A stretch of DNA of 20,525 nucleotides from Anaerolineaceae bacterium UBA6105 (lineage in GTDB: Bacteria; Chloroflexota; Anaerolineae; Anaerolineales; Anaerolineaceae), in assembly GCA_002423495.1 (NCBI GenBank), contig DIWN01000013.1, forward strand, positions 45,797 through 66,321, in the 5' to 3' direction. A model generated the notes under the pieces. That model had not been told where the DNA came from and ran no database searches. It saw only the letters and a list, made by a program, of their open reading frames with translations. Below, one piece after another: positions 8,401 through 14,459 of the stretch (position 1 is the first letter of the stretch; every line of letters begins with the position of its first letter). Position numbers and translations under genes: made by a program.

Positions 8401-9492
8401 ATAAAGGTAGCCCTCGGCTGCAAGTTTCGCTACGTCCGGATGCTGGCGGATGGTTCCCTTGTCGTCCAAGATGACGACAATCGCCGGCATCATTGCCGCG
8501 AGATTCGGCTCGCCCTGGTTGCGATTTGCGGCTGACCGATCGGTCATGATCTGCTTGAGGTTGTCGAGAAAGTTGTTGATACTGTCCGAGTCCATCAGCA
8601 TATTCCGCCCACCAGAATCTCCATCAAAGGATCCGGTGTGGGGGAACCAGCGCATCCATTCCCAGGTTATTCCTGCCTTGGACTGATCGCTCACTAAGAA
8701 TAGCAAAAGGTCGTTTGGCGATTGATGCACACACAGATCCACTGCCACACGCCTGGCAAAGCGCAGCGTTAAAACGCGGTCAGGGGAATTGATAACCAGG
8801 CTGCCAACTCTTTTCAGGTCAACCAGTGTGGGGATATTCGGTACAATTTGGAACTTTTCTTTCAGTTCTATGGGCAGGTTAGCCAAAGGTTCGTTTTCAA
8901 GATTCAGATTTGGCAACTCAATTTCAAAGCATGGATTGGAATCTCCCGTGCCGACCCTGAGCATCAGGAAGTCCGGATCGCCAGGCCTGCGCCACCAAAG
9001 GCGCGGGCTTTGCCCCCTTCCAAGCCCAATTCGCTGCGTTTGTTGCGCGCTGGGAAACTCCTGTTCCATAATCTCACGCTGGAGCGCAATGGTTTGTTCG
9101 ATCTCTTTTTCAACTTCAGCGAGAGTTTTTTTATATTTCACCTCTCGCTGCGCCATGGCTTTCTTGTACTTCTTCTTTAACGACAGAGTAGAAAACAGGT
9201 TTGCCAGTGGGAATCCCAGGCCCATTAGAGCCATCGGAAGCATAATAAGTGGATTAAGGGTTGCCGATGGGTCATCGCTAATCAATTGAGTGATGTAACG
9301 CCCAAGGAACATGGAACCCATCATCAATACTGGGGGTAGCAGCACCATCAGCAAATTAATCTGAGGAGGTTGACCCGGCGCTTGGGGCGGAGCCGGCAGG
9401 CGTAATTTTTCATCGGGAAGCTTGAACGGTTCCCGGGGAATGATGTTATAGATGTACTTCCCGTTTTTTGGCGTTTCGCTGCGATTATCCAT
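5470..9492 (-). CDS. essC: EccC/EssC-type FtsK/SpoIIIE secretion ATPase with three ATPase domains
   Basis: This is the motor of the type VII-like system, about 1340 residues with ATG at 9492 (an in-frame TTG at 9495 is less likely). Two membrane helices lie near residues 48-70 and 80-108. Three P-loop domains follow. D1 has GTTGSGKS at ~511-518 and a strong Walker B, VVIDEF (Asp ~619, Glu ~620). D2 has GTPGSGKT at ~855, but its Walker B reads VFFNNA with no acidic residue. D3 has GKKKSGKT at ~1147 and LLLIDD (~1226). A hydrolytic D1 with weaker distal domains is the known pattern in EccC/EssC. The length fits actinobacterial EccC, and the N-terminal FHA pair of Firmicutes EssC is absent. The gene sits 16 bases after a WXG100 gene and 15 before the Ubl-FHA gene. 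The motor is expected to bind WXG substrates through its distal domains and drive export across the membrane. Confidence 0.95.
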   Translation of the reverse strand: MDNRSETPKNGKYIYNIIPREPFKLPDEKLRLPAPPQAPGQPPQINLLMVLLPPVLMMGSMFLGRYITQLISDDPSATLNPLIMLPMALMGLGFPLANLFSTLSLKKKYKKAMAQREVKYKKTLAEVEKEIEQTIALQREIMEQEFPSAQQTQRIGLGRGQSPRLWWRRPGDPDFLMLRVGTGDSNPCFEIELPNLNLENEPLANLPIELKEKFQIVPNIPTLVDLKRVGSLVINSPDRVLTLRFARRVAVDLCVHQSPNDLLLFLVSDQSKAGITWEWMRWFPHTGSFDGDSGGRNMLMDSDSINNFLDNLKQIMTDRSAANRNQGEPNLAAMMPAIVVILDDKGTIRQHPDVAKLAAEGYLYGIYLIFISKGGVPGSARSRIEITSTEKLAYLETIEALGTGQRKTSRPELMTGDQSEAVGRALSGLEVAGNTRSESLPSVVRISDILPGDIFSVEDVISTWNANRKENNQVIFPVGQWVDRTGLETYEIDFRPSTLGGKESFHAMMIGTTGSGKSIFMQSLVLAAAYKYSPKELTFLFMDFKAGAAELKKVNDLPHSVGMVTDLGPELADRAIRALENEFVRRKQAFDDAGKINSIFDFNRRFPDRAFPHLLVVIDEFAQGIKVLPDLVPRLKQLVSQGRAFGMYMLLANQEVNSAVDDLKANTHWTILLRVNRLEEMSLIGRNYPIPSGRGHGYIKVNNEVTTIRGAYAGLPAYAGNQAENEIEEYSIFEFEPDAQRKPLYHYSPQQDSKSQAHFTTELDSIVSLISDACEKLSIAHAAPIYLEPLTDKIPMSEVLQHTETHKLFNGEVWAQGTADKNTVPLGFLDLPDQCLQTPFAFDFNDNGGHLWIVGTPGSGKTETILSLVFSLCMTHTPEEMQFYVLEFGSGNLSRVEAFPHCGGVIRQNEAERINRLLNYLKLELSARSAPLGYSASMPHIYVFFNNAADFKNQYPDQFEELARFVRAGGAVGIHLIFSTNRGSELSRGLSGNIPVRIALQLAEKQEYGDVLGTIHVPQIPKSPGRGFLQVDSIVECQVAQPDMGVFGETPSVDAIPQKSGKQSGLEQQLKAADKVAQRMNAAWKGERPGKIQSMAETLDIEQFNALVEAERLRQPAYSLPVGISYDSLATIWVDPQAELQFWTVTGKKKSGKTNLLASLYMQALKSQPAWSVTYFAMKREPMLENRISKLGGKVFFAQPEIAYEAEQFLKRVQEEPDKFNLLLIDDVGSPYSSNNTSMISVLDQLGDQLSRIANRNFLVVIADLAANLKGGAAYLSPLLKVSQQNLTGFFLSVDDNDLQYFNLRMTMQQKKDYPGTAGRGFIVRKSTFNYLQLPRMLKD

Positions 9493-9508
9493 CAATTATC
9501 ATCCCCGT

Positions 9509-9787
9509 TTACCCAAACCTGGCAGCCACATCCTGCCACTGACCAATTTCATTTTGCAGGGTTTTGCTCAACTGATCAAGAGCATCCAAATTCTGAATGA
9601 GTTGTATCCGTATTTGATCATACTCTTGATAGAAACCCTCCGCGGAAAGTCCAATCCAGGCTGAGCCGATGATGCGCTGAATGTTGACCGTCAGCATCGT
9701 AATTTCCTCCCGCATAGTCTGCTGAGCTGCTGCCAACCTAGCCCTGGTGTTTTGCACTGACTCTACGTCCATGTAGAGTATGGTCAT
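9509..9787 (-). CDS. WXG100 family protein (ESAT-6-like), copy 1
   Basis: This 92-residue helical hairpin protein has the W-x-G turn as WIG at residues 44-46, inside GSAWIGLSAEGF. It has no signal peptide or cysteines and is rich in Gln. It closely resembles the WXG100 proteins at 14124-14402 and 18109-18387 and is the most divergent of the three. The end reads IGQWQDVAARFG, with Trp84 exactly 40 residues after Trp44. No YxxxD/E motif is present at this end. The upstream AAGGGAGAG serves as ribosome site. Its place directly before the secretion ATPase suggests a core export substrate or a structural co-secreted partner of the apparatus. Confidence 0.93.
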   Translation of the reverse strand: MTILYMDVESVQNTRARLAAAQQTMREEITMLTVNIQRIIGSAWIGLSAEGFYQEYDQIRIQLIQNLDALDQLSKTLQNEIGQWQDVAARFG

Positions 9788-9824
9788 AACTCTCCCTTTG
9801 CTTGACTACTTCGTTCCAACCGCC

Positions 9825-11729
9825 TTAGTTTGGCGGGTAAAGTGCCTTCACATCCATACAACTATCACATTCGAGGTTGAACGTTTTCAGGTCATCTACC
9901 AGGCCGAATAGTATTTGCGTGGTCGATTCTCTCTCTGCTTGACCACCATTGCTAAAAAAAGTTGAACGGGTCAAGGGAAGAATAGTATTCACCCAATCAC
10001 CGTCACGTAAAATTTCGCATTGGCCGACCAGGCACCACACTTTAACATCAACCCGCCCGTTTTCCACCAGAATTTGCCCACCTCTTACCCAAATTTCTTC
10101 TTCAGGCAGCAAAGCGTTGGTGATGCAGATCGGTGAACCTTCGGTTGACACAAACACACTCCCATGCAATAGGTGCAGATGAGGAACTGAATCTTCCAGG
10201 AACTCAACTTCGCTCCCCTTAAAAACGTGGACGATGCCCGAATTAAAAGGGGCATTAAGAACCTGGAGCTTCACACCCAGACGATCAGAGGTTTCGACTG
10301 CAACGGGCAAAATGAAGGTCGATCCTTTCGAACCAACCTGTGTGTTCTGTGTGTCTGGAACCCAGAATTTTGGCAGTCCACTGGGTGATGAAGATTCGAA
10401 ATATTGAGTTTCGGTGGCACCGCCAACACTGTTAACCACCAGGCTGTAATGCACAACTGGCGGTGGTGTTGCTGAAGGTTGTATTGCAGCTGCCTCCAGG
10501 CCAACCAACGTTGAAGATGAAACCGCAGCATTCTCATCAACCAAAGAGTTCAACGATCCTGATTCGATCCAGACACTCAATTTGTCAACAAATCCCGTAA
10601 TAATCTCCACATCAGCAAGCAAACCCACTAAAAATATGATCGCAAGAAGGATCACTGCTAACAGGATGCCAAACAGAACAATGAAAAGCGTATTAGACTT
10701 TTTCCGGGGGGGTTTCTCTTCTCCGGGTTTTTCCTGGGGAGGATTTCGCCGATTTTTATTTGACTGCCTGGGTTCAGCAATCTCATGGGCACTGGCTGGT
10801 TTTTTTTCAGATCGGGATGACGATCCATCATTCTGAGGTTTGGCTGGCTGTTTGACTGTCTGGTTTTCCTTTTTTGCCAGGTTGGGGTTGTTCAGCAATT
10901 CCTGCATCACATTTCTCAGGTCTCGCATACTTTCGAATCGGGCTGCGGGATCACCTGCCAGAATCTTTTCAACCAGAGCATCCACCACCTTTGGCACATT
11001 ATTGACCAGTGTGCTGGGTGGCTCAACATTTTCTGCATTTTGCTGCACCAGGAGCGATACCATATTAGAGGCATCAAACGGCAGAATTCCTGTCAGTAAC
11101 TCATATAGCAAGACACCAAAGCTGTATTGATCAATCGCTGGAGAATATTTCCCGTTCCACACCTCAGGGGCAGTGTAAGCTGGCAAGCACTCACCTGAGC
11201 CAGTCAGAGTAATAGAAAGCTTGTTTGAAACAGATGGCTCAAGCAAACTGAAATTCGTCAGGCAGAGATCACCCTGATCGTTAATAACGATATTTTGAGG
11301 TCTAACATCGCGGTGGATGATGTCGTGATCATGGCAGTATGCCAGCGCGTTCGCCACTGGAAGAAGAATGCTGAAGACTTGCCGCCAATTTCTGGCAGTG
11401 CCCACAAACTGTTTGAGTGAGCCAGCGGCATATAATGGCGTCACTGTGAAAGGCATATCCTGAGCATAGCCTGCGTCAAGCAACGTGATCACATTAGGAT
11501 GTTCCAGCAGCTTTAAGGTTTTGGTGATTTTGGGGAAGGATTCGTCCAGATAAGGTTTTAAACTCGTGCGATACGCCTGTCCTGTTAAAAGGGTAATCTG
11601 TACATTTGAGTTGGTGCTCTCTGCAATCGCCTTAAAACTAACCGTAGATTTAGTCCTGCTGAGTGCCCCCTCAATCTGGTAACCTTCTATGCTGGGTAAG
11701 CTACTCTTCTTCTCTTCGCTGTTATCCAT
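9825..11729 (-). CDS. Transmembrane pseudokinase with FecR-like ectodomain
   Basis: Residues ~15-280 have a Ser/Thr kinase fold, but several catalytic residues are changed. The Gly-rich loop is lost (ALSRTKSTVSFKA), the ATP lysine is Thr46 (VQITLL), and the helix-C Glu is Ile68. HRD is kept (139-141), but the following Lys is Arg143 (DVRPQN). DFG is NFS (159-161). The lobe landmarks YTAPEVW and DQYSFGVLLYELLTG remain, so the fold is intact and the sequence is not decayed. A basic Pro/Lys/Asn-rich linker leads to one membrane helix (~346-372). An extracytoplasmic beta-rich domain of about 260 residues follows and resembles the C-terminal part of the PP2C at 1-1565. The protein probably works as a binding scaffold or as a regulator of an active kinase, tied to an envelope signal. 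Loss of activity is predicted from residues only. Confidence 0.9.
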   Translation of the reverse strand: MDNSEEKKSSLPSIEGYQIEGALSRTKSTVSFKAIAESTNSNVQITLLTGQAYRTSLKPYLDESFPKITKTLKLLEHPNVITLLDAGYAQDMPFTVTPLYAAGSLKQFVGTARNWRQVFSILLPVANALAYCHDHDIIHRDVRPQNIVINDQGDLCLTNFSLLEPSVSNKLSITLTGSGECLPAYTAPEVWNGKYSPAIDQYSFGVLLYELLTGILPFDASNMVSLLVQQNAENVEPPSTLVNNVPKVVDALVEKILAGDPAARFESMRDLRNVMQELLNNPNLAKKENQTVKQPAKPQNDGSSSRSEKKPASAHEIAEPRQSNKNRRNPPQEKPGEEKPPRKKSNTLFIVLFGILLAVILLAIIFLVGLLADVEIITGFVDKLSVWIESGSLNSLVDENAAVSSSTLVGLEAAAIQPSATPPPVVHYSLVVNSVGGATETQYFESSSPSGLPKFWVPDTQNTQVGSKGSTFILPVAVETSDRLGVKLQVLNAPFNSGIVHVFKGSEVEFLEDSVPHLHLLHGSVFVSTEGSPICITNALLPEEEIWVRGGQILVENGRVDVKVWCLVGQCEILRDGDWVNTILPLTRSTFFSNGGQAERESTTQILFGLVDDLKTFNLECDSCMDVKALYPPN

Positions 11730-11830
11730 AGATGATTACTTTCCACGCTTTCATCATGAAATTGTAATCTATTCTTATAACAAATTTCATACTATTTCAC
11801 CCGCCCTGACGTGTTCTAGTGGATAGTTAC
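11730..11830 (-). other. Short spacer with imperfect inverted repeat
   Basis: Between the eight-TM kinase and the pseudokinase, an AT-rich imperfect inverted repeat spans 11758-11788. Its arms are GAAATTTGT and ACAATTTC, an eight-pair stem with one bulge and a 14-base loop. A GGAAAG ribosome site follows before the pseudokinase ATG. The repeat might be an operator or a weak processing hairpin. No T-run marks it as a terminator and no convincing promoter was found. Confidence 0.25.
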
Positions 11831-13828
11831 TCATTTGTGTTTCCAGCTTTTTGGGGTTGATATGCCAGGTTTTGAGGATTGGGTCTTTGGAAAGTCAGGC
11901 TTAAAGGTCACCCAGGCAATTCCCGCCAGGATTATTGTGGTCAACAGTAACCAGGAGACAGCCAATGCCACCATTTTGTTTTCCACTCCGTAAAAGATGA
12001 TAAAAGCGCCTATACAGGCAACTGAAAAGCTGGCTGCGAGTTTGGCCAAGCCATATTGATCGTGCTTGAAATGCTCCTGAAAGCTTATGTGGACTGCAAG
12101 CGCAAGAATCAAGGCCAGCAAAAGTCCCTGTATGGCAGGTAAGTACAGGGGCACCTCACCTATCTGGGGATTGAGAGAAGGAAACATCAGTAACGGTAAA
12201 CCAGACACAGCCCCTGCAACTGCCCATCCTCCGATTAGTGCCAATCCCTGGCTGCTCTGTAGTTTTTCCGGCCCATGAAACATCGTCGCAACCCCAAACC
12301 CCAAAAATAGCCACAACACGATAGCATCCAACCAGGTGTTATAAGGGATTGCTACAGCCTGATCGATCAGCGTGGGCATGACCCCTGCCAGCATAAAACC
12401 AATTAAACCAAGTTGGCACAACTTCAGCCTGGTGGTCAGGCTGAAATAAAAGTAAATGGCCAACCCTGCAAGCAACCAGGCGAAGGTAAAGCCGATCAAA
12501 TCAGAAATCCAGTCGAGTTTGAAGAAGTTGGTGTTTTCTGTGACTATAGTTCCTATCAAGTGGGCAAACCCAACTAACAGGCCGAGAACCAGGGCAGTGA
12601 TCAATGGATTGCCCTTGAAAACCTGCAGAAAATTGCTCTGAGTCATCAAAGAAGCTGCTTGTGGTTGGAGTTTTGCTCTCGTGGGTTTTTGTTGGAGCTG
12701 AGTTGGCGGCAGAGTGGTATCTGCCGGTTGGGGAGCAACCCCGGACTTGATGTTATCAGGCTTTCGGCTTGGGCGAAAGTCTTCCTGGATAAAAGGTTGC
12801 GTGGTGGCTTCTGGCTGCATTGCTTGTCTGGGTGCGCGAGAAGATTGCGGATTTGCCTGCTGCGTGGGTTCTTCCTGGATCTGCCGGATCTGTGTGGGTT
12901 CATACCCCGACCTACTCACACTGCTGGACTTTTCAAGGCTCGGCTCGACAGTTTGAGAATGATCAGTCTGAATCGCGTCAATCTGCCAGTCACCAGACGC
13001 GCCCTCCAGGCGCTCCATTGCAAGCTTCATCTCTTCCATGGTTTGGAAGCGGTTAGCAGATTCAAGTGCCAGGCATTTAAAGAAGAAATGCTGCACTTCA
13101 GCAGATAAGCCTTTAATCATTTCGGTAGGATCTGGAATAAGGCCTTCGTTCTGTTTGAAAGCTGCTGCCAGAGGCGTTTCAGTCATGTTGGCAATCTTGC
13201 CGGTCAGCATCTCGTAAAAAACAATGCCTACAGAATAAACATCAGACTGTTCCGTGGCAAGCCCGCGCCACTGCTCAGGTGCTATATACGCGGGAGTGCC
13301 AAAACCCAGCTCAAACAGTTCCGGGTTAAAGACCGAATCCGTAAACAACGACGCGATTCCCAGATCCGTCAGCAGCGGTCTCTTATCCTGGTTGTGAAAG
13401 AGCACGTTGGACGGCTTGAAATCCTGATGCAAAACGCCATAGCGATGAGCATAGATCAAGGCATCGGCAATCGGGCGCAGTACCTGTATTGCAGCTTTCA
13501 GCGAAAGTTGCTTGCGCATACGCTGTTTGAGGGTGCCGCCTGGCAGAAACTCGGCAACGAGGTAAGGCACCTCTTCAAAAAAACCATGATCCAACATGGG
13601 GGCAATATTTGGATGGTCCAGGCGTCGAAGCTTATTAGCCAGCGGGGTGAAACGTTGCAGGATGTCTGTCTGCTTTGTGCCATCGAGGTCCTCAGTGCGG
13701 ACCATTTTTACAACCACATCGCGGTTCAAAGCGTTATCAAAAGCCTTGTAGACAACGACCATGCCGCCTTGCCCCAGGTCCTTTGCAAGGTAATATTGAT
13801 TGATGGTTTTGCCAGAGTAGTTTTTCAT
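11831..13828 (-). CDS. Divergent Ser/Thr kinase with about eight C-terminal membrane segments
   Basis: The 665 residues divide into an N-terminal kinase domain (~10-275), a Gln/Pro/Thr-rich linker (~285-400) and a polytopic membrane domain (~405-650). Kinase motifs are partly kept: GQGGMVVVYKAF (19-30), ATP lysine K41, and DLG for DFG (155-157). HRD is HQD (134-136), and the helix-C Glu position holds Leu63 (RFTPLANKL against RFEFEAKAL in the 14460-16091 kinase). Activity may therefore be low or differently regulated. The C-terminal part shows about eight hydrophobic helices and matches no family I can name. The usual ESX membrane partners are absent from the window, so this domain could be part of the membrane complex or a ligand sensor; both are speculation. 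The gene follows a terminator and leads the block containing the ATPase. Confidence 0.87.
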   Translation of the reverse strand: MKNYSGKTINQYYLAKDLGQGGMVVVYKAFDNALNRDVVVKMVRTEDLDGTKQTDILQRFTPLANKLRRLDHPNIAPMLDHGFFEEVPYLVAEFLPGGTLKQRMRKQLSLKAAIQVLRPIADALIYAHRYGVLHQDFKPSNVLFHNQDKRPLLTDLGIASLFTDSVFNPELFELGFGTPAYIAPEQWRGLATEQSDVYSVGIVFYEMLTGKIANMTETPLAAAFKQNEGLIPDPTEMIKGLSAEVQHFFFKCLALESANRFQTMEEMKLAMERLEGASGDWQIDAIQTDHSQTVEPSLEKSSSVSRSGYEPTQIRQIQEEPTQQANPQSSRAPRQAMQPEATTQPFIQEDFRPSRKPDNIKSGVAPQPADTTLPPTQLQQKPTRAKLQPQAASLMTQSNFLQVFKGNPLITALVLGLLVGFAHLIGTIVTENTNFFKLDWISDLIGFTFAWLLAGLAIYFYFSLTTRLKLCQLGLIGFMLAGVMPTLIDQAVAIPYNTWLDAIVLWLFLGFGVATMFHGPEKLQSSQGLALIGGWAVAGAVSGLPLLMFPSLNPQIGEVPLYLPAIQGLLLALILALAVHISFQEHFKHDQYGLAKLAASFSVACIGAFIIFYGVENKMVALAVSWLLLTTIILAGIAWVTFKPDFPKTQSSKPGISTPKSWKHK

Positions 13829-13854
13829 TGTTTGTCGTCTACACCCTCAACAGG

Positions 13855-13968
13855 TTAATTTGTGTAATCAGAAAATGAATTAATGATCATTTCCAGCACG
13901 CCGCGAGCCTTATCATACCGGTCAACATCACACAGCGTGGCCATGCGATAGTAACCAGAAGTAATCAT
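13855..13968 (-). CDS. Possible small protein or gene remnant (37 aa)
   Basis: In the 295-base gap upstream of the eight-TM kinase, an ATG at 13968 opens a 37-codon frame ending TAA at 13855-13857. The peptide (GYYRMATLCDVDRYDKARGVLEMII and on) has the amphipathic, TPR-like look of real coding sequence and ends 26 bases before the kinase start. No Shine-Dalgarno was seen. A second short peptide-like stretch (FRNQEGHFRPEDGLLI, then TAA) lies just upstream in another frame. Together they may be relics of a larger gene broken by frameshift. This call is weak. Confidence 0.25.
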   Translation of the reverse strand: MITSGYYRMATLCDVDRYDKARGVLEMIINSFSDYTN

Positions 13969-14035
13969 CAAGAAGGATTTATATCAACAGTCCATCTTCA
14001 GGACGAAAATGCCCTTCCTGATTTCGAAACCCCAA

Positions 14036-14075
14036 CAAAAAAACAATCGCAATCTATATTAAAAATGCAATTGTT
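14036..14075 (-). terminator. Intrinsic terminator after WXG100 copy 2
   Basis: On the minus strand, arms AACAATTGCA and TGCGATTGTT pair over ten positions (one G-U). The loop is 14 bases, and a run of seven T follows. This is a standard rho-independent arrangement. It lies about 50 bases past the WXG100 stop and separates the effector block from the block holding the motor gene. Confidence 0.75.
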
Positions 14076-14080
14076 GTGTT

Positions 14081-14110
14081 CCGGTGACCGCTAAAACCAG
14101 CGGTCACCGG
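14081..14110 (-). terminator. Strong perfect stem-loop just after WXG100 copy 2
   Basis: A perfect 12-base-pair stem (CCGGTGACCGCT with its complement) has a six-base loop and starts 13 bases after the WXG100 stop codon. No T-run follows directly, but the intrinsic terminator at 14036-14075 comes right after. The stem may protect the 3' end of an abundant WXG100 transcript, or act with the second hairpin as a tandem terminator. Confidence 0.7.
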
Positions 14111-14123
14111 AGATGGGAGCAAC

Positions 14124-14402
14124 TTAGCCCATGCGGGCAGACATTTCCTGCCACTGAGCGATCTCGCCTTGCAGAGCCTGAGCCAGCTGACCCAGAGCTT
14201 CAAGCTGTTGTGTGATCTGACCGCGCAGTTGGTCATACTGCTGCTGGAACTCGCTTGCCGAGTTGCCAATCCAGGCTGAGCCAACGGTTTGGTTGACCTG
14301 ACCGGTCAGGGTAGTCAATTCGTTGAGCATTGCTTCCTTTTGGGAAACCATTTTCTGCTGGGTTCCCTGTGTTGCTTCGACTTCCATGTGTAATGTTGCC
14401 AT
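14124..14402 (-). CDS. WXG100 family protein (ESAT-6-like), copy 2
   Basis: This 92-residue Gln-rich helical protein has WIG at residues 44-46 (GSAWIGNSASEFQQQYDQLR). The end is EIAQWQEMSARMG, with Trp84 exactly 40 residues after Trp44. It is very similar to the copy at 18109-18387. A near-consensus AGGAGG lies seven bases before the ATG, one of the strongest ribosome sites in the window. A strong stem-loop and a terminator follow the stop codon. Both points fit a highly expressed secreted product. It probably forms hetero- or homodimers with the other WXG proteins, as is known for the family. Confidence 0.95.
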   Translation of the reverse strand: MATLHMEVEATQGTQQKMVSQKEAMLNELTTLTGQVNQTVGSAWIGNSASEFQQQYDQLRGQITQQLEALGQLAQALQGEIAQWQEMSARMG

Positions 14403-14459
14403 AATGTATCCTCCTGTTGATAAATGTAATTTGCTCTTCTGCTAATTCAGAAGTTAGCT

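Noticed and set aside
8789..9289. Plus-strand frame of 166 codons inside the ATPase gene
   Set aside because: It lies wholly opposite a well-supported ATPase coding region, has no recognisable domain and no ribosome site.
9509..9787. YxxxD export motif in WXG100 copy 1 (YQEYD at residues 53-57)
   Set aside because: It lies just after the WXG turn instead of the C-terminal end and is not kept in the other two copies (FQQQY, FQQGF), so it looks like chance.
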